Shown: positions 16,822 through 24,662 of the stretch, piece by piece
Layout of the letters: each line of letters begins with the position of its first letter
How positions within the stretch are numbered: the first letter of the stretch is position 1
Translations under genes and position numbers: made by a program
The notes under the pieces: generated by a model
Seen by the model: only the letters and a program-made list of their open reading frames with translations
Told to the model about the DNA's origin: nothing
The model's database searches: none
DNA from: an uncultured Collinsella sp.
GTDB lineage: Bacteria > Actinomycetota > Coriobacteriia > Coriobacteriales > Coriobacteriaceae
DNA length: 32,795 nucleotides
Assembly: GCA_934630385.1 (NCBI GenBank)
Contig: CAKTWE010000014.1
Coordinates: 1-32,795 of the forward strand
Reading direction: 5' to 3'

Positions 16822-18765
16822 ATGGAACAGAGGGTCCTCGGGGGAAGATACCTCCTCAAGGATAAGGTGGGAACGGGCGGCATGGCGACCGTCTTCCGTG
16901 CACAGGATCAGGTCCTCGACCGCACGGTTGCCGTCAAGATCATGCTGCCGCAGTATGCCGGCGACGCCACCTTCGCTGCCCGCTTTAAGCAGGAGGCCCA
17001 GGCGGCAGCAGGCCTGTCCTCCCCCTATATCGTGGGCGTCTACGATTGGGGCAAGGACGGCGACACCTATTACATCGTCATGGAGTACCTGCGCGGCACC
17101 GACCTTAAAAGCGGCATCAAGAGCCACGGTGCCCTCGATCCCAAGAAGGTCGCACAGATCGGCTCGCAGATCAGCTCCGCGCTTTCGGTCGCCCATAAGC
17201 ACGAGATTATCCATCGCGACATTAAGCCGCAAAATATCATGGTGCTGCCCGACGGCAACATCAAGGTAATGGACTTTGGTATCGCGCGCGCCAAGAACAG
17301 TCACCTCACGCAGGACAACAACGTGTTGGGCACCGCCCACTACGTAAGCCCCGAGCAGACCCGCGGTCAGGACCTCGGCCCCACCTCGGATATCTACTCG
17401 CTGGGCGTCGTCATGTACGAGTGCGCTACCGGCCGCGTGCCCTTCGACGGCGACGACGCCATCTCGGTGGCACTCAAGCAGGTCAACGAGCTGCCTATCC
17501 CGCCAAGCCAGATCAACTCCGGCGTCGACGCCGACCTGGAGCGCATCATCCTCAAGTGCATGGAAAAGGACCCGGCCAACCGCTTCCAGACGGCCGATGA
17601 GCTGCGCCAGGTGCTCAATAGTTACCTGTCCGGTCGAGCCGTCAACGTCTCGGAGCCCACGCGCATTATCGGTGCCGCCGGCGACCTGGGCGCCACCAAG
17701 ACCCGCGAGCTGTCTGACTCCACGCGCGCTATGGTTCGCCCCGTCTCGGGCGTGAGCGGCCAAACCAACCCCCGCAGTGCCGTCTCGGGTTCCACCGGTT
17801 CCTACGAGGCCGAGAAGCCCAAGTCCAACAAGAACAAGATTATTGCCGCCGTGGTGGCTGCCATCGCCGTCATCGGTATCGTCGTGGCCTTTGCCACGGG
17901 CATGTTCAGCGGCGACCAAGTTACTGTCCCCGATGTGCTGGGCAAGGATCAGGAGACCGCCGTCGAGCTGATCCAGGAGGCCGGCCTCGAGGTCGGTACC
18001 GTCGACCAGAGCTACAACGATGACGTCGACGAGGGTAAGGTCGCCGAGCAGACCCCCAACGGCCACACCAAAAAGCCCAAGGGCACAAGGGTGAACCTGG
18101 TGATTTCCAAGGGTCCCAAGCCCTCCGAAAAGGTTGAGGTCCCGCAGCTCGTCGGTTTGACCAAGGACCAAGCCGAGGCAGCGCTGGCAAGCGTAGGCCT
18201 GAAGGGCAGCGCCTCCGAGGAAGCCAACGAGGCCGACGAAGGTCAGGTCTTTGAGCAGGGTACCGACGCCGGCAAGGAGGTTAAGAAGGGCACGACCATC
18301 TCGTATAAGGTCTCGAGCGGCCCGGACACCACCTCGGTGCCCGATCTGACCGACATGACCGAGGCCCAGGCACGCAACGCCCTCGACATGGCCGGTTTTG
18401 GCGTCGACGTAAGCTACCAGGAGAACGACTCCGTCGCCGAGGGTACCGTCATTAGCTGGAATCCCAGCGGTAAGCAAAAGCCGGGTGCCACGATCACCGT
18501 CGTCATCGCCAAGAAGTCCGGCAAGGCCAACGTTCCGGGCAACCTGTACGGCAAGAGCATCTCCGCCGCCGTCACCGCGCTCAACAACGCCGGGTTCTAC
18601 AACATCGCGTTCTGCGATGAGAACGGCAACCCTGTGAGCGGCAACGAGAACGCAACTGTCACGGGTGTCTCCCCCACCGGCAAGCAGTCCACCGACAGCA
18701 CGATTACGCTGACGGTTTCGATTTCTGGCTCTGGCTCCGGGGACGATTCCGGTACAAACAACTAG
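16822..18765 (+). CDS. pknB: PASTA-domain Ser/Thr kinase PknB
   Basis: This 647-residue sensor kinase has a canonical cytoplasmic domain (1-270): GTGGMATV, K39 in VAVK, HRDIKPQN (D133), DFG (151-153), and GTAHYVSPEQ. A Thr-rich juxtamembrane segment (~275-330) follows, then one membrane helix (~339-360). Four extracellular PASTA repeats (about 366-640) would bind muropeptides or lipid II. The start at 16822 is preferred over 16807 because AGGAG lies 5 nt before it. It is the last gene of the cluster, 132 nt after the SEDS-PBP fusion, and ends at a strong terminator. The tail is Ser/Gly-rich. Confidence 0.96.
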   Translation: MEQRVLGGRYLLKDKVGTGGMATVFRAQDQVLDRTVAVKIMLPQYAGDATFAARFKQEAQAAAGLSSPYIVGVYDWGKDGDTYYIVMEYLRGTDLKSGIKSHGALDPKKVAQIGSQISSALSVAHKHEIIHRDIKPQNIMVLPDGNIKVMDFGIARAKNSHLTQDNNVLGTAHYVSPEQTRGQDLGPTSDIYSLGVVMYECATGRVPFDGDDAISVALKQVNELPIPPSQINSGVDADLERIILKCMEKDPANRFQTADELRQVLNSYLSGRAVNVSEPTRIIGAAGDLGATKTRELSDSTRAMVRPVSGVSGQTNPRSAVSGSTGSYEAEKPKSNKNKIIAAVVAAIAVIGIVVAFATGMFSGDQVTVPDVLGKDQETAVELIQEAGLEVGTVDQSYNDDVDEGKVAEQTPNGHTKKPKGTRVNLVISKGPKPSEKVEVPQLVGLTKDQAEAALASVGLKGSASEEANEADEGQVFEQGTDAGKEVKKGTTISYKVSSGPDTTSVPDLTDMTEAQARNALDMAGFGVDVSYQENDSVAEGTVISWNPSGKQKPGATITVVIAKKSGKANVPGNLYGKSISAAVTALNNAGFYNIAFCDENGNPVSGNENATVTGVSPTGKQSTDSTITLTVSISGSGSGDDSGTNN

Positions 18766-18816
18766 TCGGCTCTTATTACCTGCGGCAGCGAACGCCGCAA
18801 ACATATTCGCTCAGAA

Positions 18817-18856
18817 GCGCCCGCTTGCGCCCCCGGCAAGCGGGCGCTTTGCTTTT
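18817..18856 (+). terminator. Intrinsic terminator of pknB
   Basis: GCGCCCGCTTG (18817-18827) and CAAGCGGGCGC (18837-18847) form a perfect 11-bp stem with a 9-nt loop, followed by TTTGCTTTT. Confidence 0.9.
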
Positions 18857-18891
18857 GACGTGAAATTGCCGCCCATAGATGAACGTGACTA

Positions 18892-19091
18892 TAGACCAGA
18901 AGAGCCCGGCACCATAGCGGTACCGGGCTCGATATTCATCTGGTGCCCCCGGGCGGATTCGAAAACTCCCCCCGCGGGGAAATTGATGACGCGGGTGCCG
19001 ACGGCCCGAATCCGGCCCTTAGACCAGAAGAGCCCAGCACCGTGGTGGTACCGGGCTCGGCAAATCTCTGGTGCCCCCGGGCGGATTCGAA
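18892..19091. repeat. Tandem ~70-bp repeat of tRNA-Arg terminator and 3' end
   Basis: Two diverged copies start at 18892 and 19020, offset 128 bp. Each holds AGACCAGAAGAGCCC, a GAGCCCGG/CCGGGCTC-type hairpin (18902-18930 and 19030-19058) and the tRNA 3' end CTGGTGCCCCCGGGCGG. Read on the minus strand the hairpin would be the terminator behind the tRNA. The first copy is the more degraded at its tRNA end. The layout suggests an older duplication or integration event at this tRNA. Confidence 0.65.
18940..19018. pseudogene. Two opposed fragments of a tRNA-Arg gene
   Basis: Positions 18940-18963 match the 3' end of the minus-strand tRNA-Arg (CCA, acceptor and T-arm) and then diverge. Positions 18991-19018 match the same tRNA's anticodon-stem/T-arm region but on the plus strand (GCGGGTGCCGACGG, then CGAATCCG; three substitutions and one insertion against the intact gene). 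The fragments face each other around a CCCCGCGGGG core. Neither can fold as a complete tRNA. Confidence 0.55.
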
Positions 19092-19114
19092 CCGTCGACA
19101 CCCGCTTTAGGAGA
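19065..19114. repeat. Left attachment site (attL) of the mobile element
   Basis: These 50 bp are identical to 32458-32507 inside the intact tRNA-Arg gene; the match stops at both ends. They are the displaced 3' part of the tRNA, from the anticodon loop to CCA plus a few bases. The integrase gene begins 191 bp inside it. Confidence 0.93.
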
Positions 19115-19305
19115 TATGATTTAATGCTACCCCCTACCATTCATCAAGCATCATTGAACATCATATAACCGCAGATAAACATAGCAGTTTGTGTCTTTTG
19201 CCTCCGGTAGCTGCGCCTACGCTTTTACAAACATATTACTAACAGCTTTAGCTAAACTGCACTCAATGAATTGTTGAAAACTATTCAAAGAAACGGAGCG
19301 CAAAG

Positions 19306-20554
19306 ATGTCAGAACAGCCACTAATTAGCGGAAGAGGCACGTGTTGGAAAGACAAGAGATCACCTAACACCTATCGCTATTATTTTTCCCTTGGAGTCAA
19401 GGACCCTAAGACGGGGCGCTACAAACGATCCCCAACTTATACAGTTCGTTGCAAGACTAAAACAGAAGCTAAGGCTGCAATGCAGGCCAAGCTGGCTGAA
19501 ATCAACTCCTCTGGCACGATCACTAAAACTAAAAGGCCCACTTTGCTTGCGTCCTACTGCTGGGCCTTTCATGAAAATAGGGACACCGAGCTTGCGCCAA
19601 CGAGCTATGAAAGAGAAGCGTACGATTGCAGGCATATCGAAGACCTATTCGGTGCGTTTCAGACAATTGAGGGGCTAACTCCCGATCTAATCGAAGAAAC
19701 ATATGCCGAAGCTCGTCGTACGGGAAAATACAAACCATCAGAGCTTGTACGAATCAATGCGAAACTGCGTCAGATTTTGTCGAATGCAGTCGCAAAGAGA
19801 ATAATTGACCGAAACCCCCTGCGCTACCGTTCATGTTCGCAGACCACGCAACAAAAGAGAATCACTGACAATCGACCAAGTAGCTACCCTATGCACACGT
19901 CTTCAACACATTGAGCTCACCGCCGAAGCTGTTGGTACGCTAGTACTAGTGTATACGGGTATGCGGAAAGGCGAGATGCTGGGCCTCGAATGGCGCGATT
20001 GGGACCCTGCCAATAAAACCTTGAAAATTGACAGGCAGTACACCAACGACCATGAACTGAGGGCACCCAAGTCACAAGAAAGCCAACGCAAAATCCCCGT
20101 CGGAGAAACCTTGGCCGAACGTCTTCAATCATGGTCAGCCATACAAAAAGAGCTCCTGGCCTCTCTGGGGCTGTCCCAGACTGGCAGCACTCCCATCATT
20201 AGCGATATTGCTGTCAAGCAGGGGGTCCCTACTGTCTGTCACATGAAAAACTACATCTTCAACCATTGGTTTCGCGATTTCGCAGTTAGCTGCAACCTTG
20301 GAATCTATGAGCCGAACAATTCGACTGGCGGAAAACTATATAAGGGCATCTGCCCGCATCAGCTCAGGCATTGTGTAAGCACTTTTATGCTGGCGAACGG
20401 ATCGGACGTTAGAAGCGTGCAAGGTATTCTTGGCCACGCGGACCCCAATATCACGCTCAAAACGTATACAAGCCTCGTTCAACAATCAGAAATAAAAGCA
20501 GTTAAAGGCTACGAAGACTTCATCAACGCCTATATACAGAAAAGCGAGAAATAG
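19306..20554 (+). pseudogene. int: Tyrosine recombinase/integrase, frameshifted
   Basis: A phage-type integrase of about 415 residues is split over two frames. The N-terminal part (frame of 19306) has the AP2-like arm-binding domain and a SAM-like core-binding domain up to AKRIIDRNP. The catalytic part continues in the +1 frame with CATVHVRRPRNKRESLT. The join falls in a run of five C (19815-19819), where removing one C restores one frame. Catalytic residues are intact: GMRKGEM (Arg), HQLRH, GHADP and the TYTSL tyrosine. A TTG at 19805 could start a separate catalytic fragment, but it has no ribosome-binding site. The ATG at 19306 has GGAG 7 nt upstream. The shift could be a sequencing error or true inactivation. 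Confidence 0.9.
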
Positions 20555-20631
20555 CATGTTATTCATTCATCGTTTCATCAATAATATTACGGTACTATAC
20601 TACTATTTCCGCAGGTAGACGCTTTATTTGA

Positions 20632-20660
20632 TTGACATCTAATGAGTTTTAATAGATTCT
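20632..20660 (+). promoter_or_regulatory. Candidate promoter of the excisionase operon
   Basis: TTGACA (20632-20637) is a consensus -35. Possible -10 hexamers are TAGATT (20653, 15-bp spacer) or GATTCT (20655, 17-bp spacer), neither perfect. It lies after the integrase and ~115 nt before the excisionase-like start. Confidence 0.45.
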
Positions 20661-20698
20661 AAAGCTGTCAGATGGCTACGCATGTAGTCATAAAAACC

Positions 20699-20750
20699 GG
20701 CCCCCCAAGTGCTTATGAACCTGGTAAGTCTTACAAGCACAGGGAGGGCC
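20699..20750 (+). promoter_or_regulatory. Leader hairpin before the excisionase-like gene
   Basis: GGCCCCCCAAGTGCTT (20699-20714) pairs with AAGCACAGGGAGGGCC (20735-20750) with three mismatched positions, around a 20-nt loop that itself contains GTAAG/CTTAC. It ends 8 nt before the AAAGGA ribosome-binding site. With no T-run after it, it is more likely a leader control element than a terminator. Confidence 0.45.
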
Positions 20751-20772
20751 CTCATTGAAAGGATAGCTCATC

Positions 20773-21018
20773 ATGGCTACTCCACAGATTAGCACTCAGG
20801 CGTCCACACCGACTTTCCCCACTGGTGCCGCTCAGTGCGATCGGTTGCTCCGCGTTAACGATATCCGCGAACTCACTGGCTGGAGCGAAAACACCGCGCG
20901 CAAGTTTATGCGCGAGTCCGGCAAGCTCATCCAAATCCATCGCTCGAATTACATGTTAGAAAGCTCGTTCTACGAGCTTTTCAAGCAGCTTGAAGGTCGT
21001 ACCGCCCACCTTGATTAG
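20773..21018 (+). CDS. Excisionase-like helix-turn-helix protein
   Basis: This 81-residue protein is placed right after the integrase. Residues ~26-66 form a MerR/excisionase-like winged helix: LLRVNDIRELTGWSENTARKFM, then a short wing (IHRSNYMLESSFYELF). In integrative elements such proteins steer the integrase toward excision and often regulate transfer genes. The N-terminal ~25 residues (Thr/Pro/Gln-rich) are disordered. AAAGGA lies 9 nt before the ATG. The next gene starts 9 nt after the stop, so the two are cotranscribed. Confidence 0.7.
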   Translation: MATPQISTQASTPTFPTGAAQCDRLLRVNDIRELTGWSENTARKFMRESGKLIQIHRSNYMLESSFYELFKQLEGRTAHLD

Positions 21019-21027
21019 GTGGTAAAC

Positions 21028-21414
21028 ATGAGCGAGCTTCCGTCGATTTCCGACATATTTAGCGATGATGCTACTGAGCAACGAGAGATTACGGGAAAAA
21101 TGGATAAGGCTATTTTTATTTCAGTGCCCGAGTGGGCGTGCTGCGTCACCACCGTTGCCGCCGAGCGTCTCATCCTCGGCCTTGTATGGAAGTTTGGAAA
21201 ACCTTCCAAAAACAAACGGTCCATGGGCTTCTGCGCTAAAAGCAAATGGATTGAGGATCACTACCGCCTGAGTAAGAACACGATATCCCGGGCCTATACC
21301 TCTCTGAAGGATAAGGGGTATATTCAAAAAGTTGGTGATGGCAGCTGGATGCTTAATTACGCCGCAATCTACCGCGCCGCGATTGAAAACGCTTGGGAGC
21401 CTCCGAAACTTTAA
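21028..21414 (+). CDS. Winged-helix DNA-binding protein (replication/regulatory type)
   Basis: The ATG at 21028 has AGGTGG 5 nt upstream; a GTG at 21019 is in frame but overlaps that site. The 128-residue product contains a helix-turn-helix/wing segment: KSKWIEDHYRLSKNTISRAYTSLKDKGYIQKVGDGSWMLN. This layout resembles GntR/Rep-type winged helices found in replication initiators and element regulators. The N-terminal ~45 residues are acidic. It could be a small initiator or a transfer regulator; sequence alone does not decide. Confidence 0.6.
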   Translation: MSELPSISDIFSDDATEQREITGKMDKAIFISVPEWACCVTTVAAERLILGLVWKFGKPSKNKRSMGFCAKSKWIEDHYRLSKNTISRAYTSLKDKGYIQKVGDGSWMLNYAAIYRAAIENAWEPPKL

Positions 21415-21455
21415 GCCCACAAACCGACTATCGAGGTCGTGAGAGTCGGTCACCG

Positions 21456-21743
21456 TCAGGATGCCCACAAGAACATGCCGCGGATGTAAAATGAAGCAGG
21501 GTCGAACCGAAACAGTTCCCGGACAATTGGCGTCCGGCCAGACACTTCGATTCGACCCTTTCTCATGCCTGTATCTAAAATACTCCCACAATCATTCTCG
21601 ACATCTTTAACGCCCTCACCTCCTGCCACCAACACGTCGTAGACGCTATTTACAACGAATCGATATGGCCGCCCGTTCTTTAAGGCACGTGTTACCATGA
21701 AAACGTGCGGTATTTCTCCAACCGAAAACCTGCGTGAACGCAT
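21456..21743 (-). CDS. Hypothetical small protein
   Basis: This 95-residue open frame is in a stretch with no other gene. It has a moderately protein-like composition (GEIPHVFMVTRALKNGRPYRFVVNSVYDVLV) and no known domain, signal peptide or membrane helix. The ribosome-binding site is weak (AAAGG, 11 nt upstream). It is convergent with the winged-helix gene and may instead be a chance frame. Confidence 0.3.
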   Translation of the reverse strand: MRSRRFSVGEIPHVFMVTRALKNGRPYRFVVNSVYDVLVAGGEGVKDVENDCGSILDTGMRKGRIEVSGRTPIVRELFRFDPASFYIRGMFLWAS

Positions 21744-21788
21744 GACTTGAGACGCCTTTTAGAACTCACCGATCGCAGGGCGAACACA

Positions 21789-21853
21789 AATCAACAGCGG
21801 CCGTGCATTGTTCCCAGCCATATGGCATGGCGGAGCCATGCCCGTTGTTGATT
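21789..21853 (+). promoter_or_regulatory. Nested inverted repeats before the coiled-coil gene
   Basis: An outer pair, AATCAACAGCGG (21789-21800) and CCGTTGTTGATT (21842-21853), matches at 11 of 12 positions. It encloses GCCATATGGC (a palindrome) and GGCATGGC-GGA-GCCATGCC (21824-21842, perfect 8-bp stem). The set ends 13 nt before the ATG at 21867, so the transcript leader can form a multi-branched fold close to the ribosome-binding site. Confidence 0.5.
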
Positions 21854-21866
21854 GGAGTGCCGCACC

Positions 21867-22436
21867 ATGGCAAACGAGAAGAAAATCAGGGAGATCTACG
21901 GCGTGAAGTCCGTCCTCGATGAGGCCGCCGAGCGGATCGAGGCGACGTGGCGGGAGAAGCTGCTGCACGAGACGGGCGACCTCAGGACCGAGAACGCGTT
22001 GCTCAGGGCCCAGCTCGACGAATTCAACCGCAAGCTCGTCGAGGCGAGAGACCGGAACGAAAGACTTGAGGCCGACCGCAATGAGCGGGTCGCCTTTATC
22101 GAGGAGAAGTTCGAGCTCGATACCGCGAGCCTCGAGCTCGAGAACAACGAGCTCCACGCCGCGAGCGTCAGATACCTCGCCGATGCCAGGGAGCTCGACA
22201 GGCAGGTCGTCCAGCTCCATGCCGAGGCCGTGGCCATGGTCGATGAGATCGAGCGCCTGCGCGGCGAGCGTGACGCCGCGCTGAAAGCCCAAGCCGAGTT
22301 GAACGACGCACTCCTGGCCCAGCGCGACCTGATGGGCGAGGTCGCCGCCCTCAAGGACCGCCTCGCTGTAACCGAACAGCGGGCGGCCGTGGCCGAGGCC
22401 AAGGTCGAGGTCATGACCCAGATGAGGGGCGAGTAG
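21867..22436 (+). CDS. Long coiled-coil protein of unknown function
   Basis: This 189-residue, almost fully alpha-helical protein has continuous heptad-like patterns of Leu, Ala, Glu and Arg from about residue 15 to the end (LRTENALLRAQLDEFNRKL, LELENNELHAASVRYL, ELDRQVVQLHAEAV). There is no signal peptide, membrane helix or enzyme motif. The ATG at 21867 has GGAG 9 nt upstream; a frame extension to 21852 runs into the hairpin. Similar small coiled-coil proteins of plasmids (KfrA type) bind DNA with an N-terminal helix-turn-helix, but none is clear here. It converges on the phosphoesterase operon, ending 43 nt from it. GC is high. Confidence 0.65.
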   Translation: MANEKKIREIYGVKSVLDEAAERIEATWREKLLHETGDLRTENALLRAQLDEFNRKLVEARDRNERLEADRNERVAFIEEKFELDTASLELENNELHAASVRYLADARELDRQVVQLHAEAVAMVDEIERLRGERDAALKAQAELNDALLAQRDLMGEVAALKDRLAVTEQRAAVAEAKVEVMTQMRGE

Positions 22437-22466
22437 CCCCGCGCTTCTCCTATCAGGCGGCTGATT

Positions 22467-22505
22467 TCTAGAGACCTTCTAGAACGCTTCTAGGAGGTCT
22501 CTAGA
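22467..22505. repeat. Long TCTAGA-rich palindrome between convergent genes
   Basis: TCTAGAGACCTTCTAGAA (22467-22484) and TTCTAGGAGGTCTCTAGA (22488-22505) form an 18-bp stem with one G-T-type mismatch and a 3-nt loop. It contains TCTAGA three times. It includes the last codons and stop of the phosphoesterase gene that ends at 22479. Neither side is followed by a T-run. It may stop both convergent transcripts or bind a protein. Confidence 0.6.
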
Positions 22506-23216
22506 ACCGAGCACGGCATCCTCAATCGGCACGATGTCTTTGTAGACCAGGCGATGCTTGGCGTTGCACCATTTGTCGCCGTGGTAGTGGCCGAAGAACC
22601 AGGCGCGGTAGCCGAGCTGCCCGTCGAGCTCGGCAAGGAATCGCTGAAGCCGGTCGTCCCGATACTCGCGTCCACGCTCGCGACACAGCCCCTCAGCAAG
22701 GGCAGCAGGGGCCTCGTGAGTCACAACGTAGTCGACCTTCCAGCCCACGCGGTCGAGCGAGGAACGGCAGTGTTCCGTCTCTTTCTCGCTCGGCATCTCC
22801 TCAGGCCACCAGCTCCTCCCCTCCTTGCGATACTGCCTGTCGTTGCTCGCGGCGCCGCCCATAGCAAGGACTGTGAGCCCGTCGATATCGAACACCTCTC
22901 CGCGCATCAGGTGCAGCACGTGCGGTCGTGCCTCATGGACGAGCCCGCCGTTCCACTCCCGCACCGGCAGCCCAGCCAGGGCGTGGTGGTTCTCATGGTT
23001 GCCGTCTACGAAACACGTGGTCCAGGGCTTCGACTCGAACCAGTCGAGCCAATACCTCTCAGCATTCGAGCCGTCCCAGACAAAGCCGAAGTCGCCGGCC
23101 ACGATCACCGCGTCATCGCGCGTCAGCGTGCGGCCCAGCGGCCAATTCTTGAAGGCAAACCTGCTGGACCCGTACTCGGCCCTGCCGTGCACGTCGCCCG
23201 TCACATAGATAGCCAT
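22479..23216 (-). CDS. Metallophosphoesterase, third gene of the operon
   Basis: This is a 245-residue calcineurin-like phosphoesterase with all metal-ligand motifs: GDVHG (D8, H10), GDFGFVWD (D42), GNHE (N73, H74), THEAP and GHYHGD. It has no signal peptide, so it is cytoplasmic. It is a close paralogue of the gene before it (same length, same motif spacing, and the shared GDFGF and MRGEVF segments). The ATG is the AUG of UGAUG, overlapping the previous stop by 1 nt. Substrates of this superfamily range from phosphoproteins to nucleotides and nucleic acids, and none can be assigned here. The 3' end lies in the palindrome at 22467-22505. Confidence 0.85.
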   Translation of the reverse strand: MAIYVTGDVHGRAEYGSSRFAFKNWPLGRTLTRDDAVIVAGDFGFVWDGSNAERYWLDWFESKPWTTCFVDGNHENHHALAGLPVREWNGGLVHEARPHVLHLMRGEVFDIDGLTVLAMGGAASNDRQYRKEGRSWWPEEMPSEKETEHCRSSLDRVGWKVDYVVTHEAPAALAEGLCRERGREYRDDRLQRFLAELDGQLGYRAWFFGHYHGDKWCNAKHRLVYKDIVPIEDAVLGSRDLLEAF

Positions 23217-23941
23217 CAGTACGCACCCCACGGCAGGAGTTTGTCCCCGAGCCTCACGATCCGGTCATACAGCATCGTGTGCCGTTCGTCCGGATTGCCG
23301 TCTCGGTGAAAATGGCCGTAATACCAGTGTTTATAGTCCAGGCGGTCCTCGAGCTCGTCAAGAAATTCGGTCAGCCGGTCCACATCAGGGCGTTCCCAGC
23401 CTGGGTCCGGGTAGAGCGTCGGCGAGAGCATGCGCGTCGAGCAGGTATGGGTGATGACGCAGTCGACCTTCCAGCCGACCTCGTCGAGCCTCGCCCGCGC
23501 GGTATCGAAATCGCGCTCGTCCGGAAGCTCCTGAGGCCACCAGCTGGAATACGGCACGCGGTATTCCCTGTCGACGCTCGTCGCCCCGCCCATGGTGAAG
23601 ACCGTCTTCCCGTCGAGCTCGAAGACCTCCCCGCGCATGAGGCGGCGGATGGACGAAATATCCGACAGGCGCTGCGTCAGCCCGCCGTGCCACGGCTCCA
23701 TGGGGCGCTCCGCCCAATGGTCGAAGCGCTCGTGGTTGCCGTCGACGAACAGCACCGTGTAGGGGCGCGACTCCAGCCAGGCGATATCGGCGCATTCCTC
23801 GGCAGAAAAATCCCACGGAAAGCCAAAGTCGCCGGCAACGATGAGATAGTCGTCGCTGGTAAGACTGTCGCCAAGCTCCCAGTCGCGGAGCTTTTGCATG
23901 TCGAGCCCACCGTGGATGTCGCCCGTCACATAGACCGTCAC
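23216..23941 (-). CDS. Metallophosphoesterase, second gene of the operon
   Basis: This 241-residue calcineurin-like phosphoesterase has GDIHG (D8, H10), GDFGFPWD (D38), GNHE (N69, H70), THTCS (H165) and GHFH (H210, H212). The GTG start at 23941 overlaps the preceding stop (GTGA) and has GAGGTG upstream. A longer open frame to 24196 is only the shadow of that gene. Its sequence is strongly related to the third gene (MRGEVF, SSWWPQELP versus SWWPEEMP), so one duplicated from the other. It lacks membrane or secretion signals. Confidence 0.87.
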   Translation of the reverse strand: MTVYVTGDIHGGLDMQKLRDWELGDSLTSDDYLIVAGDFGFPWDFSAEECADIAWLESRPYTVLFVDGNHERFDHWAERPMEPWHGGLTQRLSDISSIRRLMRGEVFELDGKTVFTMGGATSVDREYRVPYSSWWPQELPDERDFDTARARLDEVGWKVDCVITHTCSTRMLSPTLYPDPGWERPDVDRLTEFLDELEDRLDYKHWYYGHFHRDGNPDERHTMLYDRIVRLGDKLLPWGAY

Positions 23942-24576
23942 CGAATCACCTCTTCCCTCTTGTACGCCGCCAGCTCGCGCTCGACCTGCCTGTCGCCGGT
24001 CTCGTTGACCCACCAGGGCCATTTCACCCGGCCGCATGGCTCGTCGACTCCGCCGAACCATTCCCTCAGCTCGTCGAGGCTCACCGGGGAGTGCCCGTTG
24101 GCATCGCAACCGACGTCGTAGCGCAGAAGGCCCTGCTTGCGGTTGAACTCGTTGTACGCGCCGCCGCTGCTGTGGATGTGCCCGTGGAGGTGCCACGATT
24201 CATGGCTCATGCCCTGCCAGTCGGCCATGGGGTAATGGCTCAGGACGATCTTCTGCCCGTCGATCTTGAGCACGCAGATCGGCGGCTCCACGGTGAAGGC
24301 GCCCGCGACCGCCGGCTGGGTCCAGTCCTCGTCGTGGTTTCCCGGGACGAGGTGGATGCGCCTGCAGGCGATCTGCTTGCGCAGCCCGTAGGCGTCCTGG
24401 GCGGTCATCTTGAATGAGAAATCCCCCAGGATGTAGAGCTCGTCGTCCACGGCAACCTTGCCGTTGATGTTGTCGACGATGGCATCGTTCATCTGCCAAA
24501 TCGTCTCCCACGGGCGGTCGGTGAACTTCAGCACGTTCTCATGCCCGAAGTGGGTGTCGCTGGTAAACCAGATCAT
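23938..24576 (-). CDS. Metallophosphoesterase, first gene of the operon
   Basis: This 212-residue phosphoesterase is more distant from its two neighbours. Motifs are SDTHFGHEN (D7, H9), LGDFSFK (D52), PGNHDED (N80, H81), LSHYP (H114) and HLHGHIHS (H131, H133, H135). The SDTHFGH start places it in the phage- and plasmid-type branch of calcineurin-like phosphoesterases. The ATG at 24576 was chosen because AAAGGAG lies 8 nt upstream; an in-frame TTG at 24669 would run translation through a terminator. It is followed by two more phosphoesterase genes, coupled by 4-nt and 1-nt overlaps. Confidence 0.87.
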   Translation of the reverse strand: MIWFTSDTHFGHENVLKFTDRPWETIWQMNDAIVDNINGKVAVDDELYILGDFSFKMTAQDAYGLRKQIACRRIHLVPGNHDEDWTQPAVAGAFTVEPPICVLKIDGQKIVLSHYPMADWQGMSHESWHLHGHIHSSGGAYNEFNRKQGLLRYDVGCDANGHSPVSLDELREWFGGVDEPCGRVKWPWWVNETGDRQVERELAAYKREEVIR

Positions 24577-24582
24577 ATTTAT

Positions 24583-24634
24583 GTCTCCTTTTATCGCTAA
24601 AAAACGTTCTCCTTCGAGGTCAGGAGACGTTTTA
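24583..24634 (-). promoter_or_regulatory. Attenuator-like leader of the phosphoesterase operon
   Basis: On the minus strand AAAACGTCTCC pairs with GGAGAACGTTTT (one bulge, 10-nt loop) and ends in TTTTTT: an intrinsic terminator placed 5-10 nt before the AAAGGAG ribosome-binding site. The left arm GTCTCCT (24622-24628) can alternatively pair with AGGAGAC (24583-24589), the ribosome-binding site itself, over 7 bp. The two pairings exclude each other, so the leader can either stop transcription or hide the start. Confidence 0.6.
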
Positions 24635-24662
24635 TGAGCGACATGAGGTGCATATCCCTCAT
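24597..24662 (-). CDS. Possible 21-residue leader peptide
   Basis: The ATG at 24662, with GGAG 8 nt upstream, opens MRDMHLMSLIKRLLTSKENVF, whose stop (24597) lies at the end of the terminator T-run before the phosphoesterase genes. A ribosome translating it would run through the hairpin, which is the geometry of a translation-controlled attenuator. Four of the first seven residues are Met or His (three Met, one His); no run of one amino acid points to a specific signal. Confidence 0.45.
   Translation of the reverse strand: MRDMHLMSLIKRLLTSKENVF

Larger units (their letters stand above)
21415..21866. other. Gene-poor stretch between DNA-binding and coiled-coil genes
   Basis: Apart from the weak minus-strand frame 21456-21743, these 452 bp hold only the nested inverted repeat at 21789-21853. 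I see no tRNA or classical terminator. Confidence 0.5.

Noticed and set aside
16810..18804. Long minus-strand frame opposite pknB
   Set aside because: Mirror frame of a high-GC gene; the plus strand encodes complete kinase and PASTA motifs.
18889..19140. Minus-strand 83-codon frame across attL
   Set aside because: It reads tRNA fragments and terminator hairpins; no ribosome-binding site and no protein-like composition.
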